NCBI RefSeq assembly: GCF_011752995.1
Contig: NZ_VWWL01000013.1
Coordinates: 142,945 to 206,944, forward strand
DNA from: Burkholderia sp. Ax-1724
GTDB lineage: Bacteria; Pseudomonadota; Gammaproteobacteria; Burkholderiales; Burkholderiaceae
Length of the DNA: 64,000 bases
Reading direction: 5' to 3'
Position numbers and translations under genes: made by a program. Within the stretch, counting starts at the first letter, position 1. Every line of letters starts with the position of its first letter. Of the stretch, positions 44,197 to 53,246 are shown in pieces. The notes beneath the pieces are model-generated. The model saw nothing but the letters and a program-made list of their open reading frames with translations, was not told the DNA's origin and made no database searches.

Positions 44197-45630
44197 ATGG
44201 CAAAGGTAAAAAATCCAATTCTATTTTCAAAACATTTCGGGGTAAATCCGAAAGCGTTAGAAGCGGAGGGTCTAATCGACCCTTTTCTAAATGTGGACAC
44301 ACAGCTTTTTATTGACCCCGTTCTCCTCGAAAAATCTTCGAATGAGCTGATGCGCGTCAATGCGCTATCTGATTTTCGAGAGCACTTCAGCAACTTCATT
44401 CGCCTTCTCGCGATTTCCAAAGGAGAAGGCGATGCTGCGTGGCGCGGCGCACAAAATCTGCTGGATCTAAGCGAGCCACCCGACAACGGACTCGGGTACG
44501 GAGGTAGCCGTCGCGGCGGCGCGTCGCGCCCGGATGAAATCAGGGAAGCGATTATGCGCACCTCCAAAGAAATCATCACGCTCGGCAGCGACGATCCTGA
44601 AATGATTGCATTAATGGGCTTCTTTGAGGAGAACGTGGGCCCGGATACCATCAGTGATTTCACTACGCGAGCCATCGTTACGCAATTGAAGAAACTTACG
44701 GAGTCTTTTTGCGTAAGAAATGGCGTCCCTATTTCGCAAGATGAAGATGATGACGAATACGGCCTCCCAAGGTTTGACCTGGGCGACGGGAAAATGAAGT
44801 CCGTCATCCTAGTTCCCAGCGATATCGTTCGCGAATTACCAATCGCCAACGATGCCTCCGAGATATACGCAGCAATTTCTGCCAACGACAAGATTCGTAA
44901 TCGAGTTAATGCTTTTCTCGGTGCAGGAGCCAGGCACACCATCACAGAAAAGAAGTCTGCAATGCGCCAAGCGGCACTAGAGTCTGCAGACTACTTTGCA
45001 CTTTTCCTGAAGGCGATCAAAGAATTTGCCAAGCCTTACAGTCCGGCGGATGACGTGCTCGGATACTACAAGTTAAAGGAACTGCTAACAGCAGATAATA
45101 CATCGCTCAAGACTGAAAAAAAGTTCGACCTTTCCACTGGTATCGATGGACTAATTTCGGTCGTTAAAGCCTCATTGGAAATGTTTAAACATCATGTCGA
45201 AAAGGGAAATCTTTGGGAGGCGCTCTGGGCTGAGGGCTCACCCAAACGAGAGCGGGCGGCTCAATTGCTGTATTTCGCAATCGCCGATTCATTTTGCAAA
45301 GCAAATAACATCGACATTTCCCCCGAAGCGAATATGGGCGGCGGCCCCATCGATTTCAAATTTAGCAAAGGATACGAAGCCCGCGTACTGGTCGAAATGA
45401 AGCGATCAAGCGGTACCGTCAAACACGGCTACGAAAAGCAACTGGAATTCTACAAAGATGCGGCCCGTACCTTCCACGGTGTCTTCGTGGTCATTGATTT
45501 CGGCGATCTCGGCAAAAAACTAGCGGCTATCGAGAAAATTAGGACGGCACGCCTAGCAGACGGCGCATCCGCCTCCGACATTGTCGTGATCGATGCAACT
45601 CCGAAGGAGTCGGCCAGCAAGCGCGAGTGA
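44197..45630 (+). CDS. Candidate PD-(D/E)XK-type nuclease, possible defence protein
   Basis: A 477-residue cytoplasmic protein from the ATG at 44197, with CGGGA upstream. The start MAKVKNPILFSKHFGVNP and an acidic region around QDEDDDEYGLPRFDLGDGK are distinctive but not known to me. Near residue 380-405 an Asp (D386 in GGGPIDFKFS) precedes a strand and an E-x-K (E400, K402 in VLVEMKRS), the layout of the PD-(D/E)XK nuclease active site. YEKQLEFYKDA then follows, as in several restriction-like nucleases. It is alone on its strand beside the integrase. A role in phage defence is an inference from motif and location. Confidence 0.55.
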   Translation: MAKVKNPILFSKHFGVNPKALEAEGLIDPFLNVDTQLFIDPVLLEKSSNELMRVNALSDFREHFSNFIRLLAISKGEGDAAWRGAQNLLDLSEPPDNGLGYGGSRRGGASRPDEIREAIMRTSKEIITLGSDDPEMIALMGFFEENVGPDTISDFTTRAIVTQLKKLTESFCVRNGVPISQDEDDDEYGLPRFDLGDGKMKSVILVPSDIVRELPIANDASEIYAAISANDKIRNRVNAFLGAGARHTITEKKSAMRQAALESADYFALFLKAIKEFAKPYSPADDVLGYYKLKELLTADNTSLKTEKKFDLSTGIDGLISVVKASLEMFKHHVEKGNLWEALWAEGSPKRERAAQLLYFAIADSFCKANNIDISPEANMGGGPIDFKFSKGYEARVLVEMKRSSGTVKHGYEKQLEFYKDAARTFHGVFVVIDFGDLGKKLAAIEKIRTARLADGASASDIVVIDATPKESASKRE

Positions 45631-45699
45631 TTTGGCTACCCAAACCGCTGGAGCTACCTACGGATACAAGGATGGCCTTGGAATCGACCGCGCGGACTT

Positions 45700-47409
45700 T
45701 CAATTTGCGACGATCCTCGGATACGCCACGCGGTCCAAAGCCTCCTTCATTGTCGGTAGTGAGGCGGCAGCGGTATATACCTTGCGCCCACTCGACCCAT
45801 GACCGCTATGCCCGACAATAGAGTCCGTAGTCGATTCGCCTACGTGCTTCTCGGCAAGAGCGGATCGCATCCAATGGCGAAACTTGTGAGCCCCCTCCAG
45901 TGCACCCAGTGGCAAACAAGCGTCCTGCCGGAAATGACGGAACCACTGCCCAAATGTGTCTCCCGGTCCTCGCGCACGCCCCCACAGCGATGGCATGGCG
46001 TGCCCCGTCCCACTCGTGATTGCCGAGAGCCATCTGGAGAACCAAGGATCGCCCAAGAGATGCGATGCAAGGGGGACGATGCGCTCAGACTCGGCGGTCT
46101 TCAGAGTGCCCGCCTCGGCGGTAATTCGGATTACCGTGATACCGCTTCGCACCTGGAAGTCTTCGCAGCGAAGCTGTCCGATTTCCCCGTCCCGGGCACC
46201 TGTATGCAGGAGCATGAGGAGAGCGGCGCGAGCATCTGTCGGTTCCACGTTGTGCCAACGAGGAACCTCGGCCATGCGGTTGGAGAATAGGCAGTGTGAA
46301 TACAGCCGCTTTAGCTCATCGTCAGTCCACGGTGTGCGCGTCTTTGCCCCGATAGTCTTATCGAAAGATAGATCAAACGGATTCTGGGCGAGCAAGTCAT
46401 CTTTGAGTGCGACTGTCATGAGCGCCCCTATCGCGGCGGCATGATTGGAGGCGGTCTTTCGCCCAAAACCTCGGGCCTCCGAATCAAGCAGATACTGGAC
46501 GAAACGCGCACCGGTGGCTTTTGTCATCTCAGACAACGGAACCTTACCCACCGCCGCTTCGAACAGTGTCAGCGCCTTGCGAGCCCGTCCTATGGCGTTC
46601 TCCTTAGGGGAGTTCCGCACAACCCAAGACGGCACGACATCCCTCAGAGTCAAGAACTGCGCGGTAGTATCGATAGGCTCTTCGGGCTTCGCCACGGGTG
46701 GCGCGGACGGCTCGACTGGCGTCTCGACCGGTTCACCGGAATCGCGCTTCTCAACTCCTTGCCATGCTCGGACCATTGAGCCGATTATCTTCTGCAGCCC
46801 CATACGCGCTTCAGGCCGCGCCCAGTCCACACGGATTGAGATAGCGGCGCAAGCGGCCTCTGCAACCTGCCGCGCAGTATCGAGCCGACCGATCATAAGA
46901 TCGCTGCGCAAGTGACGAACTATCGCGCGGTGAATGTCGCTGACGTTCTCGTACTGCTCTGGGTCCAGGTACTGCCCCACCGCGTCCCATGCTTCATTGA
47001 CCATCGGACGGCCAGTCAGCCAGCCGCGCGAGGCCGTCGAACGAAGCATCTGCGACAAGAAGCGAGGATTGCTGCGTAGGAGATCGTCCAGCGCCAAGAT
47101 GTCCCGCTCCACCTTCTGCACGATATAGCGAATCAGTTCATCCGTGACCGGCGTAGGCGCGGCAGGACGCACACTGGACCTCAGCGCTTCGAATCTGCTC
47201 TGGTACTCCGCTATGAGCGCGTGAGCCTTTGCAGCCGCGTCATTGCGGTCTTTCGTCCCGAGACTTCTCCGATAGGCATCGGTCGCTTGCTTGCCGTTCC
47301 GTTGGAGCGGCCAAAGATGCCGGATATCGTCGGGGACACCAATCCGTAGATGGAATGTCGAACCGCGAAGTAGAACACCTGCGGGAAGGGATACTGGCAC
47401 GTCTGTCAT
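45700..47409 (-). CDS. Tyrosine-recombinase integrase of the element
   Basis: A 569-residue phage-type integrase, start ATG at 47409; upstream in-frame sequence runs into the tRNA and is unlikely to be translated. The N-terminus has an arm-binding-like region (LLRGSTFHLRIGVPDDIRHL, DUF6538-like). The catalytic domain has the arginine in GARDGEIGQLRCEDF, the H-x-x-R in HKFRHWMRSAL, the histidine in GHSGHGS and the tyrosine nucleophile in RKVYTAAASL. It is transcribed away from tRNA-Pro, with its start about 120 bases from the attachment core. It is larger than the usual 350-450-residue integrases because of a long spacer before the core domain. Confidence 0.92.
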   Translation of the reverse strand: MTDVPVSLPAGVLLRGSTFHLRIGVPDDIRHLWPLQRNGKQATDAYRRSLGTKDRNDAAAKAHALIAEYQSRFEALRSSVRPAAPTPVTDELIRYIVQKVERDILALDDLLRSNPRFLSQMLRSTASRGWLTGRPMVNEAWDAVGQYLDPEQYENVSDIHRAIVRHLRSDLMIGRLDTARQVAEAACAAISIRVDWARPEARMGLQKIIGSMVRAWQGVEKRDSGEPVETPVEPSAPPVAKPEEPIDTTAQFLTLRDVVPSWVVRNSPKENAIGRARKALTLFEAAVGKVPLSEMTKATGARFVQYLLDSEARGFGRKTASNHAAAIGALMTVALKDDLLAQNPFDLSFDKTIGAKTRTPWTDDELKRLYSHCLFSNRMAEVPRWHNVEPTDARAALLMLLHTGARDGEIGQLRCEDFQVRSGITVIRITAEAGTLKTAESERIVPLASHLLGDPWFSRWLSAITSGTGHAMPSLWGRARGPGDTFGQWFRHFRQDACLPLGALEGAHKFRHWMRSALAEKHVGESTTDSIVGHSGHGSSGRKVYTAAASLPTMKEALDRVAYPRIVAN

Positions 47410-47466
47410 CTCCGTAGTTTCGCACAGCGGATTGACACACTGAAGAGACACAGCCGTAAACGAGAA

Positions 47467-47523
47467 AACCCGGTGAGCCTTGTCAGCATTGGCTCTCCCA
47501 ATACTGGCTTGACTTACCGGGTT
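47467..47523 (-). terminator. Element-borne terminator downstream of tRNA-Pro
   Basis: AACCCGGT (47467-47474) pairs with ACCGGGTT (47516-47523), with a partly paired interior, and on the minus strand a T-rich tract follows. It lies 8 bases beyond the tRNA 3' end and just inside the element, so it can replace the original terminator lost by insertion. It also lies in front of the integrase gene on the same strand. Confidence 0.65.
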
Positions 47524-47526
47524 ATG

Positions 47527-47607
<81 letters not shown>

Positions 47608-47683
47608 AAGAAGAAAATTATAACAGACACTTGATTCGATTAGAACTGCCCCGCACGAACAAAGCAAGGAAGAACCGTCCGAA

Positions 47684-48106
47684 CTAGTGGCCTAGCAGAT
47701 CGATCACGTTCTGCAGTTCCTTGCGCAACTGCTCGACATCGACCACTGCCGTCACCGTAGTTGATGAAGCCACCTGCGCTACCGCCCCCTCGCCCTCGGC
47801 AGTCGCCGCGCCCTCTTCATCCTGCGGTGCATGACCGCCATGCGCATCGAGCCGGTTGCGCGCCCCGTTGATCGTGAACCCCTGCTCGTACAGCAACTCG
47901 CGGATCCGACGGATCAGCAGCACTTCATGATGCTGGTAATAGCGGCGATTGCCGCGCCGCTTGACCGGCTTCAACTGGGTGAATTCCTGCTCCCAGTAAC
48001 GCAGCACATGAGGCTTCACGCCACATAGTTCGCTGACCTCACCAATCGTGAAGTAGCGCTTCGCCGGAATCGGAGGCAAGACGACTTTTTCGATCGTCGC
48101 GGTCAT
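47684..48106 (-). CDS. MerR-family regulator downstream of ihfA
   Basis: A 140-residue protein. The winged helix-turn-helix of MerR type is at residues 18-60 (FTIGEVSELCGVKPHVLRYW, then RRGNRRYYQHHEVLLI). The C-terminus lacks the metal-binding cysteines of metal-sensing members and is Ala/Glu-rich. It sits directly after ihfA in the conserved pheT-ihfA-merR order of beta- and gammaproteobacteria. Targets are unknown. Confidence 0.88.
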   Translation of the reverse strand: MTATIEKVVLPPIPAKRYFTIGEVSELCGVKPHVLRYWEQEFTQLKPVKRRGNRRYYQHHEVLLIRRIRELLYEQGFTINGARNRLDAHGGHAPQDEEGAATAEGEGAVAQVASSTTVTAVVDVEQLRKELQNVIDLLGH

Positions 48107-48150
48107 CTTCGGTCAGCCGTGATGGGTTGCGCGGAAAGCGCGCCAGGCGA

Positions 48151-48561
48151 TCAGCGCGCGAAGCTCGCCTCGGCGCCGTTCTCCACCAGCGCTTTCAGCT
48201 TTTGACTTGCATGAAACGTCACAACGCGGCGCGCGGCGATCGGAATCGCCTCGCCCGTCTTCGGGTTTCTGCCGGGACGCTGGGGCTTGTCGCGCAACTG
48301 GAAGTTGCCGAACCCGGACAGCTTTACGCTGTCGCCGCTCTCGAGTGCATCGCGAATCACCTCGAAGAACGCTTCGACCATGTCCTTGGCTTCCCGCTTG
48401 TTGAGCCCGACATTGTCGAACAGCAACTCGGCAAGTTCCGCCTTGGTCAGTGTCGGCGTTTCAGCGGAAACGGCGGCGGGTGATGTCGGAATATCTCGAA
48501 TCATGGCGCTACGCTGCGCCGTAAGAAGGGCTTCGAAATCACTCGAGTTCATTTCATTCAT
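48151..48561 (-). CDS. ihfA: Integration host factor alpha subunit
   Basis: A 136-residue DNA-bending protein, heterodimer partner of IHF-beta. The core begins at LTKAELAELLFDNVGLNKRE and has the beta-arm region RDKPQRPGRNPKTGEAIPI with the conserved proline that intercalates into DNA. The N-terminal extension of about 40 residues (MNEMNSSDFEALL) is typical of Burkholderia. It follows pheT on the same strand. IHF is often required by tyrosine integrases such as the one next door. Confidence 0.93.
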   Translation of the reverse strand: MNEMNSSDFEALLTAQRSAMIRDIPTSPAAVSAETPTLTKAELAELLFDNVGLNKREAKDMVEAFFEVIRDALESGDSVKLSGFGNFQLRDKPQRPGRNPKTGEAIPIAARRVVTFHASQKLKALVENGAEASFAR

Positions 48562-48630
48562 ATCTATCAAATGGCGCGCCAAACATAAAACAATGGATGC
48601 GGAAACAGCCGTGCAATTGTTAAATGCGGG

Positions 48631-51066
48631 TTATCCGCGCAACCGTGCGCCATATACTCGAGCAAGACGTTCCACCAGAGTTTGAATGGCCAGATCGACC
48701 GTTTCATCCTGAAGGGTTCCGCCAGTATCTTGCAAGGTCACCCGGAACGCAAGGCTTTTCTCGTGCGCGGCCAGACCACCGGAAGTATTTGATTTTGGAC
48801 GGAATTCGTCGAAAAGTGCAACCTTCTGGACAGCCTTGCAGGCCGGTTCGGACTGGGCCTTCTGAAGCTCGTCGAGCAGCGCCTGAACCTCGATTTTCTG
48901 ATCGACGACCACCGCAATATCACGTCGAACCGGCGGGAATTTTGAAACTTCCGACGGAATCGGCAATATCCGCTGCATTAATGCTTCCGCTTCGATTTCA
49001 AACAGAATCGGTGCATGCGGCAAATCATATTTTTGCATCCAGCGCGGATGCAATTCGCCGACCCAACCCACCGCGCGGCCATTCAATTCGATACGCGCGC
49101 TGCGTCCCGGATGCAGCGCCGAATGCTCGGCCTTCACGAAACGCGCAACCGCGGGTGCGACCAGCGCTTCGAGATCGCCCTTCACATCGAAAAAGTCGAC
49201 CGCGCGTGCCGGCGTGCCCCACTGCTCTTCGAGCGCGGCACCATAGGCAAGCGCGCCGATCATCTTCGGCTGCGCAAAGCCTTCGACGGTCAGCTCGCCG
49301 GCCTTGATCGACGGATCGTGCAGGAACACGCGACCGGCTTCGAACACGCGCACGCGGTCCGCGGCGCGACGGTTCAGGTTCGTGCGCAATACGTGGATCA
49401 GGCTGCCGAACAGCGTCGTGCGCATCACCGAGAACTGGCTCGCGATCGGATTGAGCAGACGCACCGGATTGCTATTGCCCGCGAAGTCCTGCTCCCATTC
49501 GGCGTCGACGAAACTGAAGTTCACCGTTTCCGCGTAATCGCGCGCGGCAAGCGCGTGGCGGATCACATGGATCGAGCGCTGCGTCTCGTGGGTCGCACGC
49601 ATTTCGCTCGTCGCGACCGGCGGGTGAGCCGGAATCTTTTCGAAGCCGTAGATGCGCGCGACTTCCTCGATCAGGTCCTCTTCGATCTCGATATCGAAGC
49701 GGTACGACGGCGGCATCACCGAGAACGTATCGCCGTCGCGTTCGAACGAGAGGCCGAGGCGCGTGAAAATCTGCGCGATGTCCTCTGCGCCGATCGCCAC
49801 GCCGATGATGCGGTTCGCGCGCGCGACACGCATCTTCACGGGTTCGCGCTTCGGCACGTTGACGGTCTGGTCATCCACCGGACCCGCTTCGCCGCCGCAG
49901 ATGTCGAGGATCAGTTGCGTGATGCGCTCGATATGCTCGACGGTCGTCGCGTAGTCGACGCCGCGCTCGAAGCGATGGCCCGCATCGGTCGAGAAGTTGT
50001 ACTTGCGCGAGCGGCCGCGAATGCTATCGGGCCACCAGAACGCGGCTTCGAGATAGATGTTGGTGGTGTCGAGCGTGACCGCGGTGCTGTCGCCGCCCAT
50101 GATGCCCGCGAGGCTTTCGATATGCTGCTCGTCGGCAATCACGCCGACCGTTTCGTCGAGTTCGACCGTGTTGCCGTTCAGCAGCTTCAGCGTTTCGCCC
50201 TTGCGGCCCCAGCGCACGTCCATGCCGCCGTGAATCTTGTCGAGATCGAACACGTGCGACGGCCGCCCCAGTTCGAGCATCACGTAGTTCGAGATATCGA
50301 CGAGCGCGGAGATGCTGCGCTGGCCCGAGCGTTCGAGACGCTCGACCATCCATTGCGGCGACTTCGCGCGCGCATTGACGCCGCGGATCACACGGCCCGA
50401 GAAACGGCCGCACAGATCGGGCGCCGAGATTTTCACGGGCAGCGTTTCGCTAAGCTTGATCGGAGCCGGCTTGATGTCGAGCGGGCGCAGCGGTGCGCCG
50501 GTAATCGCCGACGTTTCGCGCGCGACGCCGAAGACCGACAGGCAGTCGGCCTTGTTCGGCGTGAGCTTGATTTCGAAAACGGTGTCGTCGAGATTGAGCG
50601 TCTCGCGGATGTCCTGGCCGATCGGCGTATCTTCCGGCAGGATCATGAGGCCGCTATGATCTTCCGAGAGCTTCAGCTCGCGCGCCGAGCACAGCATGCC
50701 CTGGCTTTCCACGCCGCGCAGCTTCGACAGCTTGATCGCAAACGGCGCGCCGCCCTCTTCGACCGGCGGCAGTTGTGCGCCCACCAGCGCGACCGGCACC
50801 TTGATGCCCGGCGCAACATTCGGCGCGCCGCACACGATGTTCAGCGTCGCGCCGGTGCCGGCGTTGACCTGACACACGTTGAGCTTGTCCGCATCCGGGT
50901 GCTTGACCACTTCCAGCACCTGGCCGACGACGATCTTCGAGGTCTGCGGCGCGGCCGGCCGCAGGTCTTCGACTTCGAGACCCGCCATCGTCAACGCGTG
51001 CGACAGCTCGTCGGTGGTCAGTTGCGGATCGACAAAAGTTCTGAGCCAGGATTCCGGAAATTGCAT
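48631..51066 (-). CDS. pheT: Phenylalanyl-tRNA synthetase beta chain
   Basis: An 811-residue cytoplasmic subunit that forms the alpha2-beta2 synthetase. Domains in order: N-terminal tRNA-binding OB-fold (EVVKHPDADKLNVCQVNAG), B3/B4 editing region with a GVESQGMLCSARELKLSEDH block upstream, the B5 region, a catalytic-like domain (FSTDAGHRFERGVDYAT) and the C-terminal ferredoxin-like anticodon-binding domain (SKFPPVRRDIAVVVD). It lies between pheS and ihfA. Confidence 0.96.
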   Translation of the reverse strand: MQFPESWLRTFVDPQLTTDELSHALTMAGLEVEDLRPAAPQTSKIVVGQVLEVVKHPDADKLNVCQVNAGTGATLNIVCGAPNVAPGIKVPVALVGAQLPPVEEGGAPFAIKLSKLRGVESQGMLCSARELKLSEDHSGLMILPEDTPIGQDIRETLNLDDTVFEIKLTPNKADCLSVFGVARETSAITGAPLRPLDIKPAPIKLSETLPVKISAPDLCGRFSGRVIRGVNARAKSPQWMVERLERSGQRSISALVDISNYVMLELGRPSHVFDLDKIHGGMDVRWGRKGETLKLLNGNTVELDETVGVIADEQHIESLAGIMGGDSTAVTLDTTNIYLEAAFWWPDSIRGRSRKYNFSTDAGHRFERGVDYATTVEHIERITQLILDICGGEAGPVDDQTVNVPKREPVKMRVARANRIIGVAIGAEDIAQIFTRLGLSFERDGDTFSVMPPSYRFDIEIEEDLIEEVARIYGFEKIPAHPPVATSEMRATHETQRSIHVIRHALAARDYAETVNFSFVDAEWEQDFAGNSNPVRLLNPIASQFSVMRTTLFGSLIHVLRTNLNRRAADRVRVFEAGRVFLHDPSIKAGELTVEGFAQPKMIGALAYGAALEEQWGTPARAVDFFDVKGDLEALVAPAVARFVKAEHSALHPGRSARIELNGRAVGWVGELHPRWMQKYDLPHAPILFEIEAEALMQRILPIPSEVSKFPPVRRDIAVVVDQKIEVQALLDELQKAQSEPACKAVQKVALFDEFRPKSNTSGGLAAHEKSLAFRVTLQDTGGTLQDETVDLAIQTLVERLARVYGARLRG

Positions 51067-51226
51067 GGTTCTGTGTACGTTCTGATCAGGTTAGGTCCAC
51101 GTCCGGCAGATGCTTCGTGCAACTCGGCGGTCGTGCGCCGGTTCGGCAGGCACTGCCGGAGACGCTCGCGGCGCGCACCGGGTGCGCTGCCGCGTTCTAT
51201 GCGTTGTCGCGCTCGCGCGCGCCGGT

Positions 51227-52240
51227 TCATGCGAATTGACGCAGGAAACGCAGGTCGTTTTCGAAGAACAGGCGCAGGTCCTGCACACCGTAACGCAGCA
51301 TCGTGAGACGCTCGAGGCCGCTGCCGAAAGCAAAGCCGATGTAGCGCTCCGGGTCGAGCCCCATGTTGCGGATCACGGTCGGGTGAACCTGGCCCGAGCC
51401 CGAAATTTCGAGCCACTTGCCGGCGTTCTTGCCCGTTTCGAACAGCATATCGATCTCGGCCGACGGTTCGGTGAACGGGAAATACGACGGACGGAAGCGC
51501 ACGAGAATGTCGTCGCGTTCGAAGAATTTCTTCAGGAAATCGGTGTAGACGCCCTTCAGGTCCGCGAAGCTGATGTTCTCGTCGATCCACAGGCCTTCGA
51601 CCTGGTTGAACATCGGCGAATGCGTCGCGTCGCTGTCCACGCGATACGTGCGGCCCGGCACGATCACCTTGATCGGCGGCGTGTTGGTGCGCGCGTAACG
51701 CACCTGCATCGGGCTCGTATGCGTGCGCAGCAGCAGCTGGCGGCCGTCGGCGCCCTTGCCGTCGACGTAGAAGGTGTCCTGCATCGAACGCGCCGGATGG
51801 TTTTCCGGGCTGTTCAGCGAGGTGAAGTTGTACCAGTCGGTTTCGATCTCGGGGCCGTCGGCCACATCGAATCCGATCGTACGGAAAATCTGTTCAACGC
51901 GCTCCCAGGTGCGCATCACCGGGTGCAGGCTACCCGCGCCGGCACCGCGGCCCGGCAGCGTGACGTCGATCGCTTCGGCGGCGAGACGCTGGTTCAGCAG
52001 CGCGTCGGCAAGCGCCTGACGGCGTGCCGTCAGCGCGGCTTCGACCTGTTGCTTGACGAGGTTGATCCGTGCGCCTTCGGTCTTGCGCGTTTCGGGATCG
52101 AGTTTGCCAAGCCCTTTCAACAGCTCGGTCAACGCACCCGACTTACCGAGAAAGCGCGCTTTCTCGTTTTCGAGGGTGGTGACGTCGGAGGCTTCTGCGA
52201 AGGCTTTTTGCGCGTCGGCGACAATCTGGTCCAGATCCAT
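51227..52240 (-). CDS. pheS: Phenylalanyl-tRNA synthetase alpha chain
   Basis: A 337-residue catalytic subunit, start ATG at 52240 (MDLDQIVADAQKAF). The N-terminal coiled coil is followed by the class II core: motif 2 region with DSDATHSPMFNQVEGL and FRPSYFPFTEPSAEID, and motif 3 GFAFGSGLERLTML. It lies 160 bases upstream of pheT. A strong hairpin precedes it. Confidence 0.96.
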   Translation of the reverse strand: MDLDQIVADAQKAFAEASDVTTLENEKARFLGKSGALTELLKGLGKLDPETRKTEGARINLVKQQVEAALTARRQALADALLNQRLAAEAIDVTLPGRGAGAGSLHPVMRTWERVEQIFRTIGFDVADGPEIETDWYNFTSLNSPENHPARSMQDTFYVDGKGADGRQLLLRTHTSPMQVRYARTNTPPIKVIVPGRTYRVDSDATHSPMFNQVEGLWIDENISFADLKGVYTDFLKKFFERDDILVRFRPSYFPFTEPSAEIDMLFETGKNAGKWLEISGSGQVHPTVIRNMGLDPERYIGFAFGSGLERLTMLRYGVQDLRLFFENDLRFLRQFA

Positions 52241-52292
52241 TGATCCCATCATTTCAACGTCAGTGTTCTATCGAAACAAAACTGGTTCTACC

Positions 52293-52330
52293 AACAAAAA
52301 CGGGGCTCGGTGAGGAGCCCCGTTTTTGTT
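52293..52330 (-). terminator. Hairpin between rplT and pheS, terminator or attenuator
   Basis: A perfect 16-bp stem (52293-52308 with 52315-52330) with a 6-base loop; A/T ends supply a U-run in either direction. It lies 68 bases after the rplT stop and about 50 bases before pheS on the minus strand. It may partially terminate the ribosomal-protein transcript. I found no phenylalanine-rich leader peptide, so a translation-based attenuation as in Escherichia coli is not supported. Confidence 0.8.
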
Positions 52331-52398
52331 GCAGCGTCACCGGGACTACCGGATGTTCGCTGCAACGAACCACGCAGTTTTAATTGCCAGAAGCGCAA

Positions 52399-52758
52399 TC
52401 AGGCTGCAACGGCGGCTTTCACCTGCTGAACGATCGCAGCAAAAGCAGCCTTGTCGAACACAGCCATGTCGGCCAGCACCTTGCGGTCCAGTTCGATCGA
52501 CGCCTTCTTCAGGCCGTTGATGAACACGCTGTACGTCATGTCGTGCTGACGCACCGCCGCGTTGATACGCGTGATCCACAGTGCGCGGAACACACGCTTC
52601 TTGTTGCGACGATCGCGGTAGGCGTACTGGCCTGCACGCATGACCGCCTGCTTGGCGATGCGATAGACGTTATTGCGACGGCCGCGGTAACCCTTGGCCA
52701 GCTTGATGATCTTCTTGTGACGGGCCCGTGCGGTAACCCCACGTTTTACTCGAGGCAT
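52399..52758 (-). CDS. rplT: Ribosomal protein L20
   Basis: A 119-residue basic 50S protein, start [17 protein letters not shown] and family block [40 protein letters not shown]. Full-length. It follows rpmI by 29 bases in the thrS-infC-rpmI-rplT unit. In other bacteria L20 represses its own operon at the mRNA level. Confidence 0.97.
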
Positions 52759-52787
52759 GTTTCGCTCCTATGAGTGTCGGTTAAGGG

Positions 52788-52985
52788 TTAAGCGAACGGC
52801 AGCATTGCGCGAACGGAGTTCAGATTGGAATCATGAACTGCCGTGGAGCCGCGCAGATGGCGTTTGTTCTTGGTGGTCTTCTTGGTAAGAATGTGACGCT
52901 TGAAGGCCTGACCGCGCTTGACGGTACCGCCCGGACGCACCACGAAACGCTTTGCAGCGCTCTTCTTGGTCTTCATCTTCGGCAT
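52788..52985 (-). CDS. rpmI: Ribosomal protein L35
   Basis: A 65-residue basic 50S protein from the ATG at 52985 (MPKMKTKKSAAKRFVVRPGG), ribosome-binding site TGGAG. A longer upstream frame is not needed. Family-typical HILTKKTTKNKRHLRG is present. Confidence 0.96.
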   Translation of the reverse strand: MPKMKTKKSAAKRFVVRPGGTVKRGQAFKRHILTKKTTKNKRHLRGSTAVHDSNLNSVRAMLPFA

Positions 52986-53246
52986 GACAACTCCATTATT
53001 AGATGGATATGGGTGTGCGGTCGGCCAGTTGGCCATTTCCCGCCCTTCGAAACCCATTCCACTTGGTATGCAGACCGCCGATACCGCCAGCGGCCGCTTT
53101 TCGGGAACCATCGCACACTACTTGCATGTGCGCCGTTCCGAAACCTTCCGATACCGTGACAGACACCCGGCACGGCACCTTACAAATTTTTGCCACCGAA
53201 GCGCGCACCACATGGTGCGCCGCCGCTCCGGCCAACTGCCTTGCGC
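52986..53246 (-). promoter_or_regulatory. infC-rpmI intercistronic region, possible L20 leader
   Basis: This 261-base gap inside the operon holds no gene. It contains a hairpin (GCGCACCA at 53203-53210 with TGGTGCGC at 53213-53220) just after infC. Its length and position fit the untranslated segment where L20 autoregulation occurs in other bacteria; that function is inferred. Confidence 0.4.

Noticed and set aside
49015..51306. A 763-codon plus-strand frame across pheT
   Set aside because: Antisense shadow of pheT; composition is Arg/Ala/His/Asp-rich with no family motif.
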